Shown here: positions 26,662 through 35,416 of the stretch, piece after piece
Position numbering within the stretch: position 1 is the stretch's first letter
Layout: each line of letters opens with the position of its first letter
Source of the DNA: Billgrantia pellis
Lineage (GTDB): Bacteria; Pseudomonadota; Gammaproteobacteria; Pseudomonadales; Halomonadaceae
Direction: 5' to 3'
Length of the DNA: 64,000 bases
NCBI RefSeq assembly: GCF_008297955.1
Contig: NZ_VTPY01000003.1
Location: forward strand, 496,001 to 560,000
Position numbers and translations under genes: made by a program
Notes under the pieces: generated by a model
Database searches by the model: none
Seen by the model: only the letters and a program-made list of their open reading frames with translations
Told to the model about the DNA's origin: nothing

Positions 26662-28161
26662 TCAGCTCAAGGAAATCGTGCTATTGATACCGCTGGAGAC
26701 GTTTTCGGGTTCGAACCAGCGCGCGGTGACGGTCTTGGTCTGGGTCCAGAACTGGATCGCCTGCTTGCCGTTGGGACCCAGGTCGCCCAGCTTCGAGGCC
26801 CGCGAGCCGGTGAAGCTGAAGTAGGCCACCGGCACTGGGATCGGCACGTTGATACCCACCTGGCCGATGTCGATCTCGGTCTCGAAGCGGCGCGCCACCC
26901 AACCGGAGTTGGTGAAGATGGAGGTGCCGTTGCCGTTGGGGTTGGCATTGATGAATTCGATCGCATCGCTGAGGGTGTCGACGCTGACCACGCACAGCAC
27001 CGGGCCGAAGATTTCCTCGCGGTAGATGGTCATTTCCGGCTTGACGTCGGCGAACACGGTGGCGCCGACGAAGTTGCCGTCCGGATAGCCTTCCACCTGA
27101 TAACCGCGACCATCGACCAACAGCCTGGCACCTTCCTGCTCGCCGATGCCGATCAGGCGCTCCACGCGCTCCTTCGCGGCCGGCGAGACCAGCGGGCCGA
27201 GGTCGGCATCGCGTTGCGTGCCCGGACCCACCTTCATGTTGCGCGCCCCTTCGACGATATCGTCGAGCCACGCCTTGGCCTCGCCCACCAGCACCACCAC
27301 CGAATTGGCCATGCAGCGCTGCCCGGCAGCGCCGAAGGCGGAACCCAGCAGGTTGTTGATCGCCTGGCTGCGGTTGGCGTCGGGCATCACCACGCAGTGG
27401 TTCTTGGCACCCATCATCGCCTGCATGCGCTTGCCAGCCGCGGCGGCACGATTGTAGAGCAGCGAGCCCACGTGACTGGAGCCGATGAACGACAGCGCCT
27501 TGATGTCGGGATGGTCGGCGATCTGGTTGGCGACATCCGGGCCGCCGTGCACCACGTTGAGCACACCGGCAGGAACGCCCGCCTCGTGCGCCAGCTCGAC
27601 CAGGCGCATGGTGGAGCTGGGGTCCTGCTCGGAGGGCTTGAGCACGAAGGTATTGCCGGTGGCGATGGCCAGCGGGAACATGAAGCAAGGTAGCATGATC
27701 GGGAAGTTGAAGGCGGTGATACCGGCCCCCACCCCCAGCGGTTGATTGAGGGTATAAACGTCCACCTCGTTGGCGGCGTTCTCGGCCAGTTCGCCCAGCT
27801 GCAGCGAGGTAATCGAACAGGCGTGTTCCACCACTTCCAGGCCGCGCCCCACTTCACCGGCGGCATCGGGCAGGGTCTTGCCGTGTTCCTCGGTGACCAA
27901 CGCGGCGAGTTCCTCGGTGTGCTCGCGGATCAACGCCTGCAGTTTGAGCATGATGCGCTGACGCTTGGCCAGCGGCGTCTTGCGCCACTCCTTGAACGCG
28001 GCCTTGGCGCTGGCCACGGCGCGGTCGACTTCCTCGGCGGTGCAGAACGGCACCCGTGCCACCACTTCCTGGGTGGCGGGGTTGATGACGTCGCGCCACT
28101 CCTGGCTCTGGGAGGGGACGGCTTGGCCGTCGATGAACATGGATATCTCGCGTACGGACAT
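26662..28161 (-). CDS. mmsA: CoA-acylating methylmalonate-semialdehyde dehydrogenase
   Basis: A 499-residue aldehyde dehydrogenase of the MMSDH class. TAFNFPIMLPCFMFPLAIA carries the catalytic-site Asn, FVLKPSEQDP the nucleotide loop, and FGAAGQRCMANSVVV the catalytic Cys at about 283; MQAMMGAKNHCVVMPDA and FSFTGSRASKLGDL are characteristic of MmsA. It converts methylmalonate or malonate semialdehyde to propionyl- or acetyl-CoA (valine, beta-alanine, inositol catabolism). GAGGAGCATCGCC precedes the ATG. No mmsB adjoins. It is divergent from a LysR gene, with two palindromes between them. Confidence 0.93.
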   Translation of the reverse strand: MSVREISMFIDGQAVPSQSQEWRDVINPATQEVVARVPFCTAEEVDRAVASAKAAFKEWRKTPLAKRQRIMLKLQALIREHTEELAALVTEEHGKTLPDAAGEVGRGLEVVEHACSITSLQLGELAENAANEVDVYTLNQPLGVGAGITAFNFPIMLPCFMFPLAIATGNTFVLKPSEQDPSSTMRLVELAHEAGVPAGVLNVVHGGPDVANQIADHPDIKALSFIGSSHVGSLLYNRAAAAGKRMQAMMGAKNHCVVMPDANRSQAINNLLGSAFGAAGQRCMANSVVVLVGEAKAWLDDIVEGARNMKVGPGTQRDADLGPLVSPAAKERVERLIGIGEQEGARLLVDGRGYQVEGYPDGNFVGATVFADVKPEMTIYREEIFGPVLCVVSVDTLSDAIEFINANPNGNGTSIFTNSGWVARRFETEIDIGQVGINVPIPVPVAYFSFTGSRASKLGDLGPNGKQAIQFWTQTKTVTARWFEPENVSSGINSTISLS

Positions 28162-28217
28162 GGCGATGCTCCTCTCGTGTTGTAGTGGTTGTGTGGGTGA
28201 GTCGGATTAGACTTTCT

Positions 28218-28231
28218 GTGTAGAATTACAC
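28218..28231. promoter_or_regulatory. Palindrome GTGTA-N4-TACAC in the mmsA upstream region
   Basis: A perfect 5-bp inverted repeat with a 4-bp spacer, 57-70 bp upstream of the mmsA start and within an AT-rich tract. It is a plausible operator or promoter-overlapping site for mmsA, possibly for the LysR-type regulator opposite. Confidence 0.4.
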
Positions 28232-28298
28232 GAAGCATGATGATTTCGAGTCTATATAGCCGTGGCATGGCGTGACAATCCGTACTTCTTCACATGAC

Positions 28299-28316
28299 TT
28301 GTGCAAAGATGCACAA
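28299..28316. promoter_or_regulatory. Palindrome TTGTGCA-AAGA-TGCACAA upstream of the LysR gene
   Basis: A perfect 7-bp inverted repeat with a 4-bp spacer, ending 38 bp before the LysR start. An 18-bp site of this quality between divergent genes is a strong operator candidate, most simply the autoregulatory site of the LysR-type protein, with mmsA as co-regulated target. Confidence 0.6.
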
Positions 28317-28354
28317 ACCATTCAACCTCCAGCCGCTCACCCGAGGCGTGATCC

Positions 28355-29290
28355 ATGCTCGACTGGCAGGACATCCAGATCTTCCTCGAAGTGGCGCGCA
28401 GCCAGCGGCTCACCGACGCCGCCCGGCGTCTGGGGCTCGACCATTCCACCCTATCGCGCCGGACCCGCCGCTTCGAGCAAAAACTCAATACCCAGCTCTT
28501 CGAGCGTAGCACTCATGGCTATCACCTGACCGAGGCCGGTCAGCAGCTGCTGGCCCATGCCGAAGAGATGGCCCGTCATGCTTTCGAGGCGGGCGAGAGC
28601 CTTTCCGACAAGAACCGTCAGCTCAGCGGGCAGATTCGCCTAGGCGTCACCGAAGGCTTTGGCACCTGGGTGATCGCCCCGCTGCTCTCGTCCTTCTGCG
28701 AGCGCCATCCTGGCATCACGCTGGATCTGCTCGCCCTGCCCCGGGTGGTCAACCTGAGTCGCCACGAAGCCGACCTGGCGATCACCGTGGAGCGCCCGGC
28801 AAGCCAGGGGCTGGTTATTTCGCGGCTCTGCGACTACCGGCTGAAACTCTACGGCAGCGAGAGCTACTTCCGCCGCCACGGTCGCCTTGCCCGGCTCGCT
28901 GACCTGGGCGGCCATCGCCTGATTGGCTATGTGGACGATCTGATCTTCAGCGAGCAGCTCAGCTATCTCGATCCATTGCTCGACCCGGCGGTAGTAGGCC
29001 AAGCGGGGCCACACTTCTCGATTCGCAGCACTAGCGTGACCACCCAGCACGCCGCCGCCCTGCAGGGCGCGGGGCTCGCCGTGCTGCCCTGTTTCATGGC
29101 CGAGACCAACGACAGACTTCACAGCGTGCTGGACGATGAGGTGGAGATCGTGCGCCAGTTCTGGATCACCGCGCGCCAGGAGCAGCGCCGCCTGGCGCGG
29201 GTGAGGCTGCTGTGGGACTTCCTGCGCGAGGCGCTGGAAGCCAACCGGGCGCTGTTAATGGGCGAGGCGCGAGAGTTGGTGCTGCCCTAG
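28355..29290 (+). CDS. LysR-family transcriptional regulator, divergent from mmsA
   Basis: 311 residues. The winged helix-turn-helix at 1-62 reads DIQIFLEVARSQRLTDAARR, then LDHSTLSRRTRRFEQKL and GYHLTEAGQQLLAHAEEM. The effector domain (about 92-290) contains LSGQIRLGVTEGFGTWVIAP and LAITVERPAS. Divergent placement next to mmsA suggests control of that gene. The regulator has no close paralogue in the window; the second LysR at 33469 differs in sequence and in start context. Confidence 0.9.
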   Translation: MLDWQDIQIFLEVARSQRLTDAARRLGLDHSTLSRRTRRFEQKLNTQLFERSTHGYHLTEAGQQLLAHAEEMARHAFEAGESLSDKNRQLSGQIRLGVTEGFGTWVIAPLLSSFCERHPGITLDLLALPRVVNLSRHEADLAITVERPASQGLVISRLCDYRLKLYGSESYFRRHGRLARLADLGGHRLIGYVDDLIFSEQLSYLDPLLDPAVVGQAGPHFSIRSTSVTTQHAAALQGAGLAVLPCFMAETNDRLHSVLDDEVEIVRQFWITARQEQRRLARVRLLWDFLREALEANRALLMGEARELVLP

Positions 29291-29355
29291 TTCAGGGCTG
29301 TGCTAGGTGGCAATCCGAAACTTGCCGAATCAGGAAGAGGCCCCATGCCGATGCA

Positions 29356-30198
29356 TCATGCCTCCCAGAAACGCTTATCGTCACGAGTCTTGCGCCCCAG
29401 TGACATCTGATGCTCATAGGTGTCGGGACGATAGAATCCCTCGATATACTCGACAGGACAGTCGTCCTCGGCAAATACCGTGCGCCGAATGCACAGTAGG
29501 GCATCACCCGGCTCCATATCGAGTAAACCGGCCTGGCTGGGAGTGGCCAATTTGGCGGTGATAGTCTGTTCCGCCCTGGTCACCTTGGCCCCCCCACGTT
29601 CCAGCAGCAGCAACAACGGCTGGGAAGCCAGATCCGATTCAGAAAAAGTGCGGCCGATTGGCTCCGGCACATAGGTGACCAATAACGAGAAGGGCAATTC
29701 GCGGTGGCTGCGGATTCGCGTAGCTTTCTGCACCAGCGCTCCGGGCAGCACGTCCAGGGCCTGCGCAACCTCCGCCGTGGCCGCCACATACCCGAAATCG
29801 ATCACCTTTACATCAGTCTTGAGCCCCATGGCGATAAGGTTCTCGATCACGCCCGAGATACTCGCCTGCACCGGCGACGCCTCGTTGGAGGCGACCGGGA
29901 AGGTACCTTTTCCACGGTAGCGAACCACCAGCCCTTCACGATCCAGACGCTCCATCGCCTTGCGGACGGTGATACGAGAAACTTGAAACTGTTCGCTCAA
30001 GGCAATCTCGTTGGGCAGCGGCTGCTCTGAGGTGTAATGACCTTCGAGGATCGCCTGGCGCAAAACCAAGTAAACGCGATGATGCTTCGGCCACGGATCG
30101 CTGGCATGCCGTCTTAGCTGGCGTTTCGAGAGGTCTGCCACTGCGCCTCCTTTGGAGTTGGTATTACGGCTGTTTCCGGGTTGACGGCTTTCGCTCAT
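29356..30198 (-). CDS. GntR-family regulator, HutC/UTRA type (GntR-1)
   Basis: 280 residues. After a basic 35-residue lead, the GntR winged helix (about 36-105) has VYLVLRQAILEGHYTSEQPL and SRITVRKAMERLDREGLVVR. The UTRA effector domain (about 125-265) contains FSLLVTYVPEPIG, LLLLLERGGAKVTRAEQTI and EYIEGFYRPDTYEHQM. It is a clear paralogue of GntR-2 (47075), sharing the LVT-VPE, LLER-G and YRPD-Y blocks in order. It is divergent from tctC. A TGTCCTAT-N5-TAACA site lies 10 bp upstream of its start. Likely a repressor released by a carboxylate or amide intermediate. Confidence 0.9.
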   Translation of the reverse strand: MSESRQPGNSRNTNSKGGAVADLSKRQLRRHASDPWPKHHRVYLVLRQAILEGHYTSEQPLPNEIALSEQFQVSRITVRKAMERLDREGLVVRYRGKGTFPVASNEASPVQASISGVIENLIAMGLKTDVKVIDFGYVAATAEVAQALDVLPGALVQKATRIRSHRELPFSLLVTYVPEPIGRTFSESDLASQPLLLLLERGGAKVTRAEQTITAKLATPSQAGLLDMEPGDALLCIRRTVFAEDDCPVEYIEGFYRPDTYEHQMSLGRKTRDDKRFWEA

Positions 30199-30207
30199 CC
30201 GACCTCA

Positions 30208-30225
30208 TGTCCTATTGACATAACA
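30208..30225 (+). promoter_or_regulatory. Candidate GntR operator, copy 1 (TGTCCTAT-N5-TAACA)
   Basis: TGTCCTAT at 30208-30215, spacer TGACA, then TAACA; it also forms ATGTC-CTATT-GACAT, a perfect inverted repeat. It sits between divergent GntR-1 and tctC. The same 8-mer recurs upstream of GntR-2 and of leuC, in each case followed after 5 bases by an ACA-ending block. Confidence 0.6.
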
Positions 30226-30325
30226 AAATTACCATGCATCAATGACCCTTGCCAGTTCAAGCTTCATCTCGATGAGCCAACTTGTTGAAACCATCCCATC
30301 ATAACAATCACAGCGGAGATGCCTG

Positions 30326-31348
30326 ATGAAACACCACCTCCAATCATGCAAGCTCACTGCCTCCCTCAAACGCTGCACGCCCAAGCTAATCGGCGGCATC
30401 TCATCTTTCCTACTTGCTAGCCTAGTCAGTGCTGCCCAGGCCGACTGGCCACAAAGCCCCATCGAAATTGTCGTACCTTTCGACGCCGGCGGAAGCGCCG
30501 ACCGGATGGCACGCGGCTTGGCCGAACACATGTCGCCGCGCCTGGAGGTGCCGGTAAGCATCATCAATCGCCCAGGGGGCGCCGGCGCACTGGGGGCCAC
30601 CTATTTTCAACAGCAGGCCGCCGATGGACATACCCTGCTGGTCATGCAGGCGACGCCTTACCTCGCCAGCGCCATCGAGGTCGGAGGTGCGCCCGTCGAG
30701 TGGGATGATTTCCAACTACTCAGCGCGCAATGGAACGACTATGGCATCGTCGCCGTTCATAATGACAGCCCCTATCAGTCCCTCGAGGAACTGGTCGAGG
30801 CGATGCGCGAGCCCGGCAAAGTCAGTTCAGGCATCATCGTCGGCAACGGCGGCCACTTGCAAACGCTGGTAATAATGGATGCGCTCGATATCGAGCACGA
30901 CAACGTACGCTTCGTCACCTATAGCGGGGGCGCCCCGCTGCGCGCGGCATTGGCCGGCAACCAGGTCGACTTCGAGATCCTGGCTGCCGAAGCAGCACTG
31001 ACCATAAGTGACGAAGTGCGCGCCCTAGCGGTCGTCAACGACACGCCCAGCGACAACTGGGACGCCCCGCTGTTAAATGATGAAATGGAGCGCCTTGATG
31101 TCGAGCCGCTACCGCTGATGGGTGGCAATGTCACCGGCCTGATCGCTCATGCCTCGTTGCAGGAAGAGTATCCAGAGCGCTATGAACGGCTGCTCCAGGT
31201 CTATCAGGAGACACTTGAGAGCGATGAGTACCAGGCCTGGGCAAAAGATGCCGGTATCGGTGCCGAATGGGTCAGCCCCGAAGAGAGTCAACAATTAGTC
31301 GACGAGGCCTACCGCACCGTCCAGCAGTACGCGCCGCTGCTGAAATGA
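30326..31348 (+). CDS. tctC: Tripartite tricarboxylate transporter substrate-binding protein (TctC/Bug family)
   Basis: 340 residues with a long signal peptide (ISSFLLASLVSAAQA, cleavage near residue 38). The mature start DWPQSPIEIVVPFDAGGSAD is the Bug-family signature, with the two beta-strand-Asp loops that hold carboxylates; INRPGGAGALGATYFQQQAA follows. GGAGATGCCTG precedes the ATG. It is the periplasmic receptor for TctB and TctA. Bug proteins bind citrate, other di- and tricarboxylates, amino acids or aromatic acids; the island context favours a dicarboxylate or imide-derived acid. Confidence 0.92.
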   Translation: MKHHLQSCKLTASLKRCTPKLIGGISSFLLASLVSAAQADWPQSPIEIVVPFDAGGSADRMARGLAEHMSPRLEVPVSIINRPGGAGALGATYFQQQAADGHTLLVMQATPYLASAIEVGGAPVEWDDFQLLSAQWNDYGIVAVHNDSPYQSLEELVEAMREPGKVSSGIIVGNGGHLQTLVIMDALDIEHDNVRFVTYSGGAPLRAALAGNQVDFEILAAEAALTISDEVRALAVVNDTPSDNWDAPLLNDEMERLDVEPLPLMGGNVTGLIAHASLQEEYPERYERLLQVYQETLESDEYQAWAKDAGIGAEWVSPEESQQLVDEAYRTVQQYAPLLK

Positions 31349-31397
31349 CGTTGGCGCTCGACTCCGCCTACATGGGTTGACCTTGCGGGAGGCATAT

Positions 31398-31868
31398 ATG
31401 GCAGCTTCGACACAGCGACACGGTTTTCCCCTCGGCAGCGTGTTGTTTTCGCTGTCTCTGGTCGCCCTATTCGGTTACTACGCCCATGACGTTCACGCCG
31501 CCGCACGCGGCGTCACCGACTGGCTGCTGATAGTGCCAGCCGCCGGCATCGGCATTACCGCGCTACTGGTCACCGTCGGTACCCAGGTCATCGACTGGTA
31601 TCGGCAGTCCGACGCCGCCAAACATGCCGAGGGTGACGCCTCGGCGCTGCCCGCGGTGCTGTTCATGGGGCTGCTCACCCTCTACGTGGCAACGATTCCG
31701 ATCATCGGCTTCGATCTCGGCAGCTTGCTGTTCCTATGCCTGGCGCTCTATTTGCAGGGCGAGAAGCGCTGGTGGGTAATGGTCGGCTTCAGCGCGCTGG
31801 TCTCGGGCATTATCGTGCTGCTGTTCGTCAAACTGCTAGGTATTCGCTTGCCCACCCTGCTGCTGTGA
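31398..31868 (+). CDS. tctB: Tripartite tricarboxylate transporter small subunit (TctB)
   Basis: 156 residues from ATG 31398, preceded by GGGAGGCATAT; an upstream TTG at 31377 lacks a ribosome site. Four hydrophobic segments, including VLFSLSLVALFGYYAHDV and the paired helices near the C-terminus with FDLGSLLFLCLALYLQGEKR, match the TctB family. It forms the small membrane subunit with TctA. Confidence 0.88.
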   Translation: MAASTQRHGFPLGSVLFSLSLVALFGYYAHDVHAAARGVTDWLLIVPAAGIGITALLVTVGTQVIDWYRQSDAAKHAEGDASALPAVLFMGLLTLYVATIPIIGFDLGSLLFLCLALYLQGEKRWWVMVGFSALVSGIIVLLFVKLLGIRLPTLLL

Positions 31869-31900
31869 CCCATTCGCTCTGAAAAGAGGCTCCCCGCCAC

Positions 31901-33403
31901 ATGATCAACGCCGAGGCCTTCCACGCTGCCCTCAACCTGCTAGGAAACACCCCGGCCGCCTGGCTGGTGGTGCCGCCAGGACTGATCATCGGATTGTTCT
32001 TTGGCTCGATTCCGGGTTTGTCGATCTCGATCGCCATGGCGGTGTTTCTACCCGCCACGCTATACATGGATTTTCTGCCGGCGATCCTGTTCCTTACCGC
32101 CATTTTTACCGGAGGCGGCTTCGGTGGGGCGATTCCTGCGATCATGCTCAACATTCCCGGCACTTCCTCTTCGGTGGCTACCGCTTTCGACGGTTACCCC
32201 ATGGCCCGGCGCGGCGAGCACGCCCAAGCACTGGGCATCGGCTTGGTCGCCTCGGTACTCGGCACCCTGATCGGCTACTTGCTACTGTTATTCACCGTTC
32301 AAACGATCTCCCAGTGGGTGCTTCGCCTCGGTCCCACCGAGATGCTGGTAGTGGCGATTTGGGGCGTCACGCTGATCGCCGTACTCAACGATGCGAGCAT
32401 TTCCAAGGGCATCGCAGCCGGTATTCTCGGTATCCTGATCAGCACTATCGGCTACAGCGACGCCGGCCAGATGCGCGGCACCTTCGGCAGCATGTATCTG
32501 CTCGACGGCATCCCAGTCATTCCTGCACTGATCGGCTTCTTTGCCGCTTCGGAGCTGTTCAACCTGATTGGCAAACGCTACATCGTCGAAGACAGCCGCC
32601 TGCGTGTGGTGCGATTCCGCCACATTCTTAGCGGAATGGTGACGGCAGCCAGCAAGCCATTCCAACTGCTGCGCGGCGGCAGCATGGGCGCTGTCATCGG
32701 CGCCATTCCCGGTGTCGGCGCCAGCATCGCCAACCTTGCCGCCTACGCCACCGCCAAACAGCGTTCAAAAAATCCAGCCTCGTTCGGCAAGGGCAATCCA
32801 TCGGGGCTGATCGCCGCCGAATCGGCCAACAGTAGCTCTGAAGGTGGTTCGATGATCACCCTACTGGCACTGGGGCTGCCCGGTGGCGCCGGCACCGCCG
32901 TACTTCTCGGTGCCTTCGCCCTGCACAATGTCACCGGTGGACCACGCTTCATCCGCGAAAACCCCGATATTGTCTATGCCTTGATCCTTGGCAATATGGC
33001 CCAAGCATTGCTGCTGCTGCTGGTCGGACTTGGGTTCATCTTTCTGGCCGGCTATATCGTGAAGCTTTCGCTCAAGCTGATGATCCCCATCGTGATGGTG
33101 CTGTCGGTGATCGGGGCCTACGCCATCACCGGTAACATGGTCGGCCCTATCACTGTCGTGGCTACCGGTATCATCGGCTGGCTGATGCGCCGCTACAGGT
33201 TCCCGGTCGCCGCCACTGTCGTCGGTCTGCTGGTCGGCGGCATGGCCGAAGGCGAGCTGGTACGCAGCATGCAGATCAGCGGTGGCAACCTCGCATTCGT
33301 CGCCGATCGCCCCATCACTCTCGTACTGCTGACTCTGCTACTCCTCTCGGTTTTACCGCGCATCATCGGCAGCCTCGTCAAGCGCCGCCGCGCCACTTCT
33401 TGA
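31901..33403 (+). CDS. tctA: Tripartite tricarboxylate transporter large subunit (TctA)
   Basis: 500 residues and about 11-12 membrane segments. Family hallmarks: FGSIPGLSISIAMAVFLP, TGGGFGGAIPAIMLNIPGTS, ATAFDGYPMARRGEHAQALG, and the second repeat GAIPGVGASIANLAAYATAK then EGGSMITLLALGLPGGAGTA. The internal repeat of G-x-x-P-G loops forms the sodium/substrate path. It completes TctCBA, an importer energised by the sodium or proton gradient. Confidence 0.94.
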   Translation: MINAEAFHAALNLLGNTPAAWLVVPPGLIIGLFFGSIPGLSISIAMAVFLPATLYMDFLPAILFLTAIFTGGGFGGAIPAIMLNIPGTSSSVATAFDGYPMARRGEHAQALGIGLVASVLGTLIGYLLLLFTVQTISQWVLRLGPTEMLVVAIWGVTLIAVLNDASISKGIAAGILGILISTIGYSDAGQMRGTFGSMYLLDGIPVIPALIGFFAASELFNLIGKRYIVEDSRLRVVRFRHILSGMVTAASKPFQLLRGGSMGAVIGAIPGVGASIANLAAYATAKQRSKNPASFGKGNPSGLIAAESANSSSEGGSMITLLALGLPGGAGTAVLLGAFALHNVTGGPRFIRENPDIVYALILGNMAQALLLLLVGLGFIFLAGYIVKLSLKLMIPIVMVLSVIGAYAITGNMVGPITVVATGIIGWLMRRYRFPVAATVVGLLVGGMAEGELVRSMQISGGNLAFVADRPITLVLLTLLLLSVLPRIIGSLVKRRRATS

Positions 33404-33468
33404 CATTGATTGCGGGCTCTTCGTGACCTCTCCCACCACCAGCCGACCACCGGCGCAAGGAGCAAGAC

Positions 33469-34374
33469 ATGCGGCTCGAGTTCCTGATCACCGTAATGAC
33501 CATCGTCGACAAGGGCAGCTTTGCCTTGGCAGCCAAGGCCGTCAATATCACGCCCAGCGCAGTCAGCATGCAGGTCAAGACGGTAGAGCAGTATTTCGAG
33601 AAGACGCTGTTCAACCGCACGGGACAATCGGTCACCCCGACGCCATTCGCTCGCGATCTCTGCCAACGGGTAGGGCCGTTGCTCAAGGAAGTCGAGCAAC
33701 TGCGCAATGGTCAGCAGACATCGATTGCGGGCCGCCTTAAATTGGGGACCATCAGCATCATGCAGCCGGTCATCCTGCCGCCTCTCTTCAATCAGCTCAG
33801 GCAAAGCGCTCCCGGCCTAGAAATTACTTGTGTTCCAGGACGCTCACAAGAGCTGATCGAAGCCGTCAAGGTCGGCGACCTAGATGCTGCCATCGTGGCA
33901 GAACCAGCCACTGCCAACCACCGACAACTGGAATGGCAGCTGCTTAAAGAGACTCCCTTCTGTTTAATCAGTCCACGACGAACGGAAAATGCCGATAACA
34001 TCCAATCTTTATCGAGTCAGCCTTGGATTGCTTATGATCGGACGACGTCTTTGGGAAAGTTATCACGGCATCTTGCCATGACACTCTTTGGCGGAAAGCC
34101 TCCTTCTCTTGAACTTCAGTCACTTGAAGGCGTGATATCCATGGTTTCATCGGGTTACGGATCAGCCGTTGTCATTCTTCCCGACCCTCGCCTGGCAAAG
34201 AATTATGACATAGAGACGATTCCGCTAAATTACGATACGCCAAATCTACGCTTCTCATTGGTAAACAGAAAAATAGAGAATCGCGACAAGCTATTGATTA
34301 TCACTAAAAAAATCTTGAAAGATTTTTCGTCCATAGACAATCTTTCATCATCAAAAAAGCTCAATACAGAATAA
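33469..34374 (+). CDS. LysR-family transcriptional regulator
   Basis: 301 residues. The helix-turn-helix at the N-terminus has FLITVMTIVDKGSFALAAKA and ITPSAVSMQVKTVEQYFEKT. The effector domain includes LKLGTISIMQPVILPPLF and LDAAIVAEPATANHRQLEWQ. The last third is AT-rich and Lys/Ser-rich at the C-terminus. It sits between tctA and the first PEP-mutase-family lyase, co-directional with both, so it may be read from the tct promoter and act on the operon that starts at 34502. Confidence 0.88.
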   Translation: MRLEFLITVMTIVDKGSFALAAKAVNITPSAVSMQVKTVEQYFEKTLFNRTGQSVTPTPFARDLCQRVGPLLKEVEQLRNGQQTSIAGRLKLGTISIMQPVILPPLFNQLRQSAPGLEITCVPGRSQELIEAVKVGDLDAAIVAEPATANHRQLEWQLLKETPFCLISPRRTENADNIQSLSSQPWIAYDRTTSLGKLSRHLAMTLFGGKPPSLELQSLEGVISMVSSGYGSAVVILPDPRLAKNYDIETIPLNYDTPNLRFSLVNRKIENRDKLLIITKKILKDFSSIDNLSSSKKLNTE

Positions 34375-34501
34375 AGAAAAAATCACTGGCCTTAGCTCTC
34401 CATTTTGTTAGCTTATCATAAAGCCGGCACGCTAAAGAGTGCTACGACCGAGGCAGCAACAATCTAAAGCAAGAAAAATTACCTAGAGATATTAGAAAAA
34501 C

Positions 34502-35416
34502 ATGAGACCAACAACAATACTCAAGTCGCTCATCGAGCGCCCTGAAATACTCGTCATGCCTGGCGCCTACGATCCGATTTCGGCAAAACTTGTCCAGCAG
34601 GCCGGGTTCGAAGCCACGCAAATCAGTGGACTTGGCGTTTCGGCCGGACATCTCGGGATGCCGGATGTCAGTCTTCTCTCACTTTCCGACATGTGTGACC
34701 GCACACGCGCCATCGTGAACGCCACGTCACTACCGGTGATGGCGGACGGCGATACCGGTTTCGGCAATGCCGTCAATGTCTGGTACACCGTACAGGGAAT
34801 CGAAGCAACCGGCGCGGCCGGCATCAATCTCGAAGATCAGGTAATGCCCAAGCGCTGCGGCCATTTGGAAGGCAAGGAGGTCATTGCCTGCGCAGATATG
34901 GTCGGCAAGATCCGTGCTGCCGTCGATGCCCGCAAGGACCCCGACTTCGTCATCAACGCCCGTACCGATGCTCTGGCAGTCGAGGGACTCGCTGCGACCA
35001 TCGATCGTGCCAACGCGTATTTCGACGCCGGAGCCAACATGGTCTTCGTCGACGGAGCCGATAACCTCGACACCATCTCGGCCATGGCCGATGCCTTTCG
35101 CGGCCCCCTAGCCATCAACATGGTCGAGGGCGGCAAGACGCCTGACATGACCTTCGACGAACTCCAACACCGTGGCGTCGCCCGTGTCAGCCTGCCCGTC
35201 AGTACCCTGCTTAGTGCCATTCACGGTATGCAGCGGGCACTAGCGCACATTCGCCATGCAGGCACCACGGCGGCCGACTCGACGATGTTTGCCGACTTTA
35301 CCGAGACCCACAGCCTGATGGGCATGGATCACGTATACGATCTCGAACGCCGCTTCATGTCACCCCACCAGTGGGCCGAGAAGTACTCAAGCGTCACAGC
35401 CAGGAGAAGCACATGA
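34502..35416 (+). CDS. Isocitrate lyase/PEP mutase-family carbon-carbon lyase, copy 1
   Basis: A 304-residue TIM barrel. VMPGAYDPISAKLVQQAGF opens the fold, MADGDTGFGN gives the Mg2+-binding Asp pair, and NLEDQVMPKRCGHLEGKEV contains KRCGH with the catalytic Cys typical of lyases such as methylisocitrate lyase and 2,3-dimethylmalate lyase; oxaloacetate decarboxylases of this family lack that Cys. NARTDALAVEGL and INMVEGGKTP complete the site. It probably cleaves a 2-hydroxy- or 2-methyl-malate-type diacid to a 2-oxoacid plus a carboxylate. The stop overlaps the next start (ATGA). Copies 2 and 3 are at 35413 and 45417. Confidence 0.88.
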   Translation: MRPTTILKSLIERPEILVMPGAYDPISAKLVQQAGFEATQISGLGVSAGHLGMPDVSLLSLSDMCDRTRAIVNATSLPVMADGDTGFGNAVNVWYTVQGIEATGAAGINLEDQVMPKRCGHLEGKEVIACADMVGKIRAAVDARKDPDFVINARTDALAVEGLAATIDRANAYFDAGANMVFVDGADNLDTISAMADAFRGPLAINMVEGGKTPDMTFDELQHRGVARVSLPVSTLLSAIHGMQRALAHIRHAGTTAADSTMFADFTETHSLMGMDHVYDLERRFMSPHQWAEKYSSVTARRST

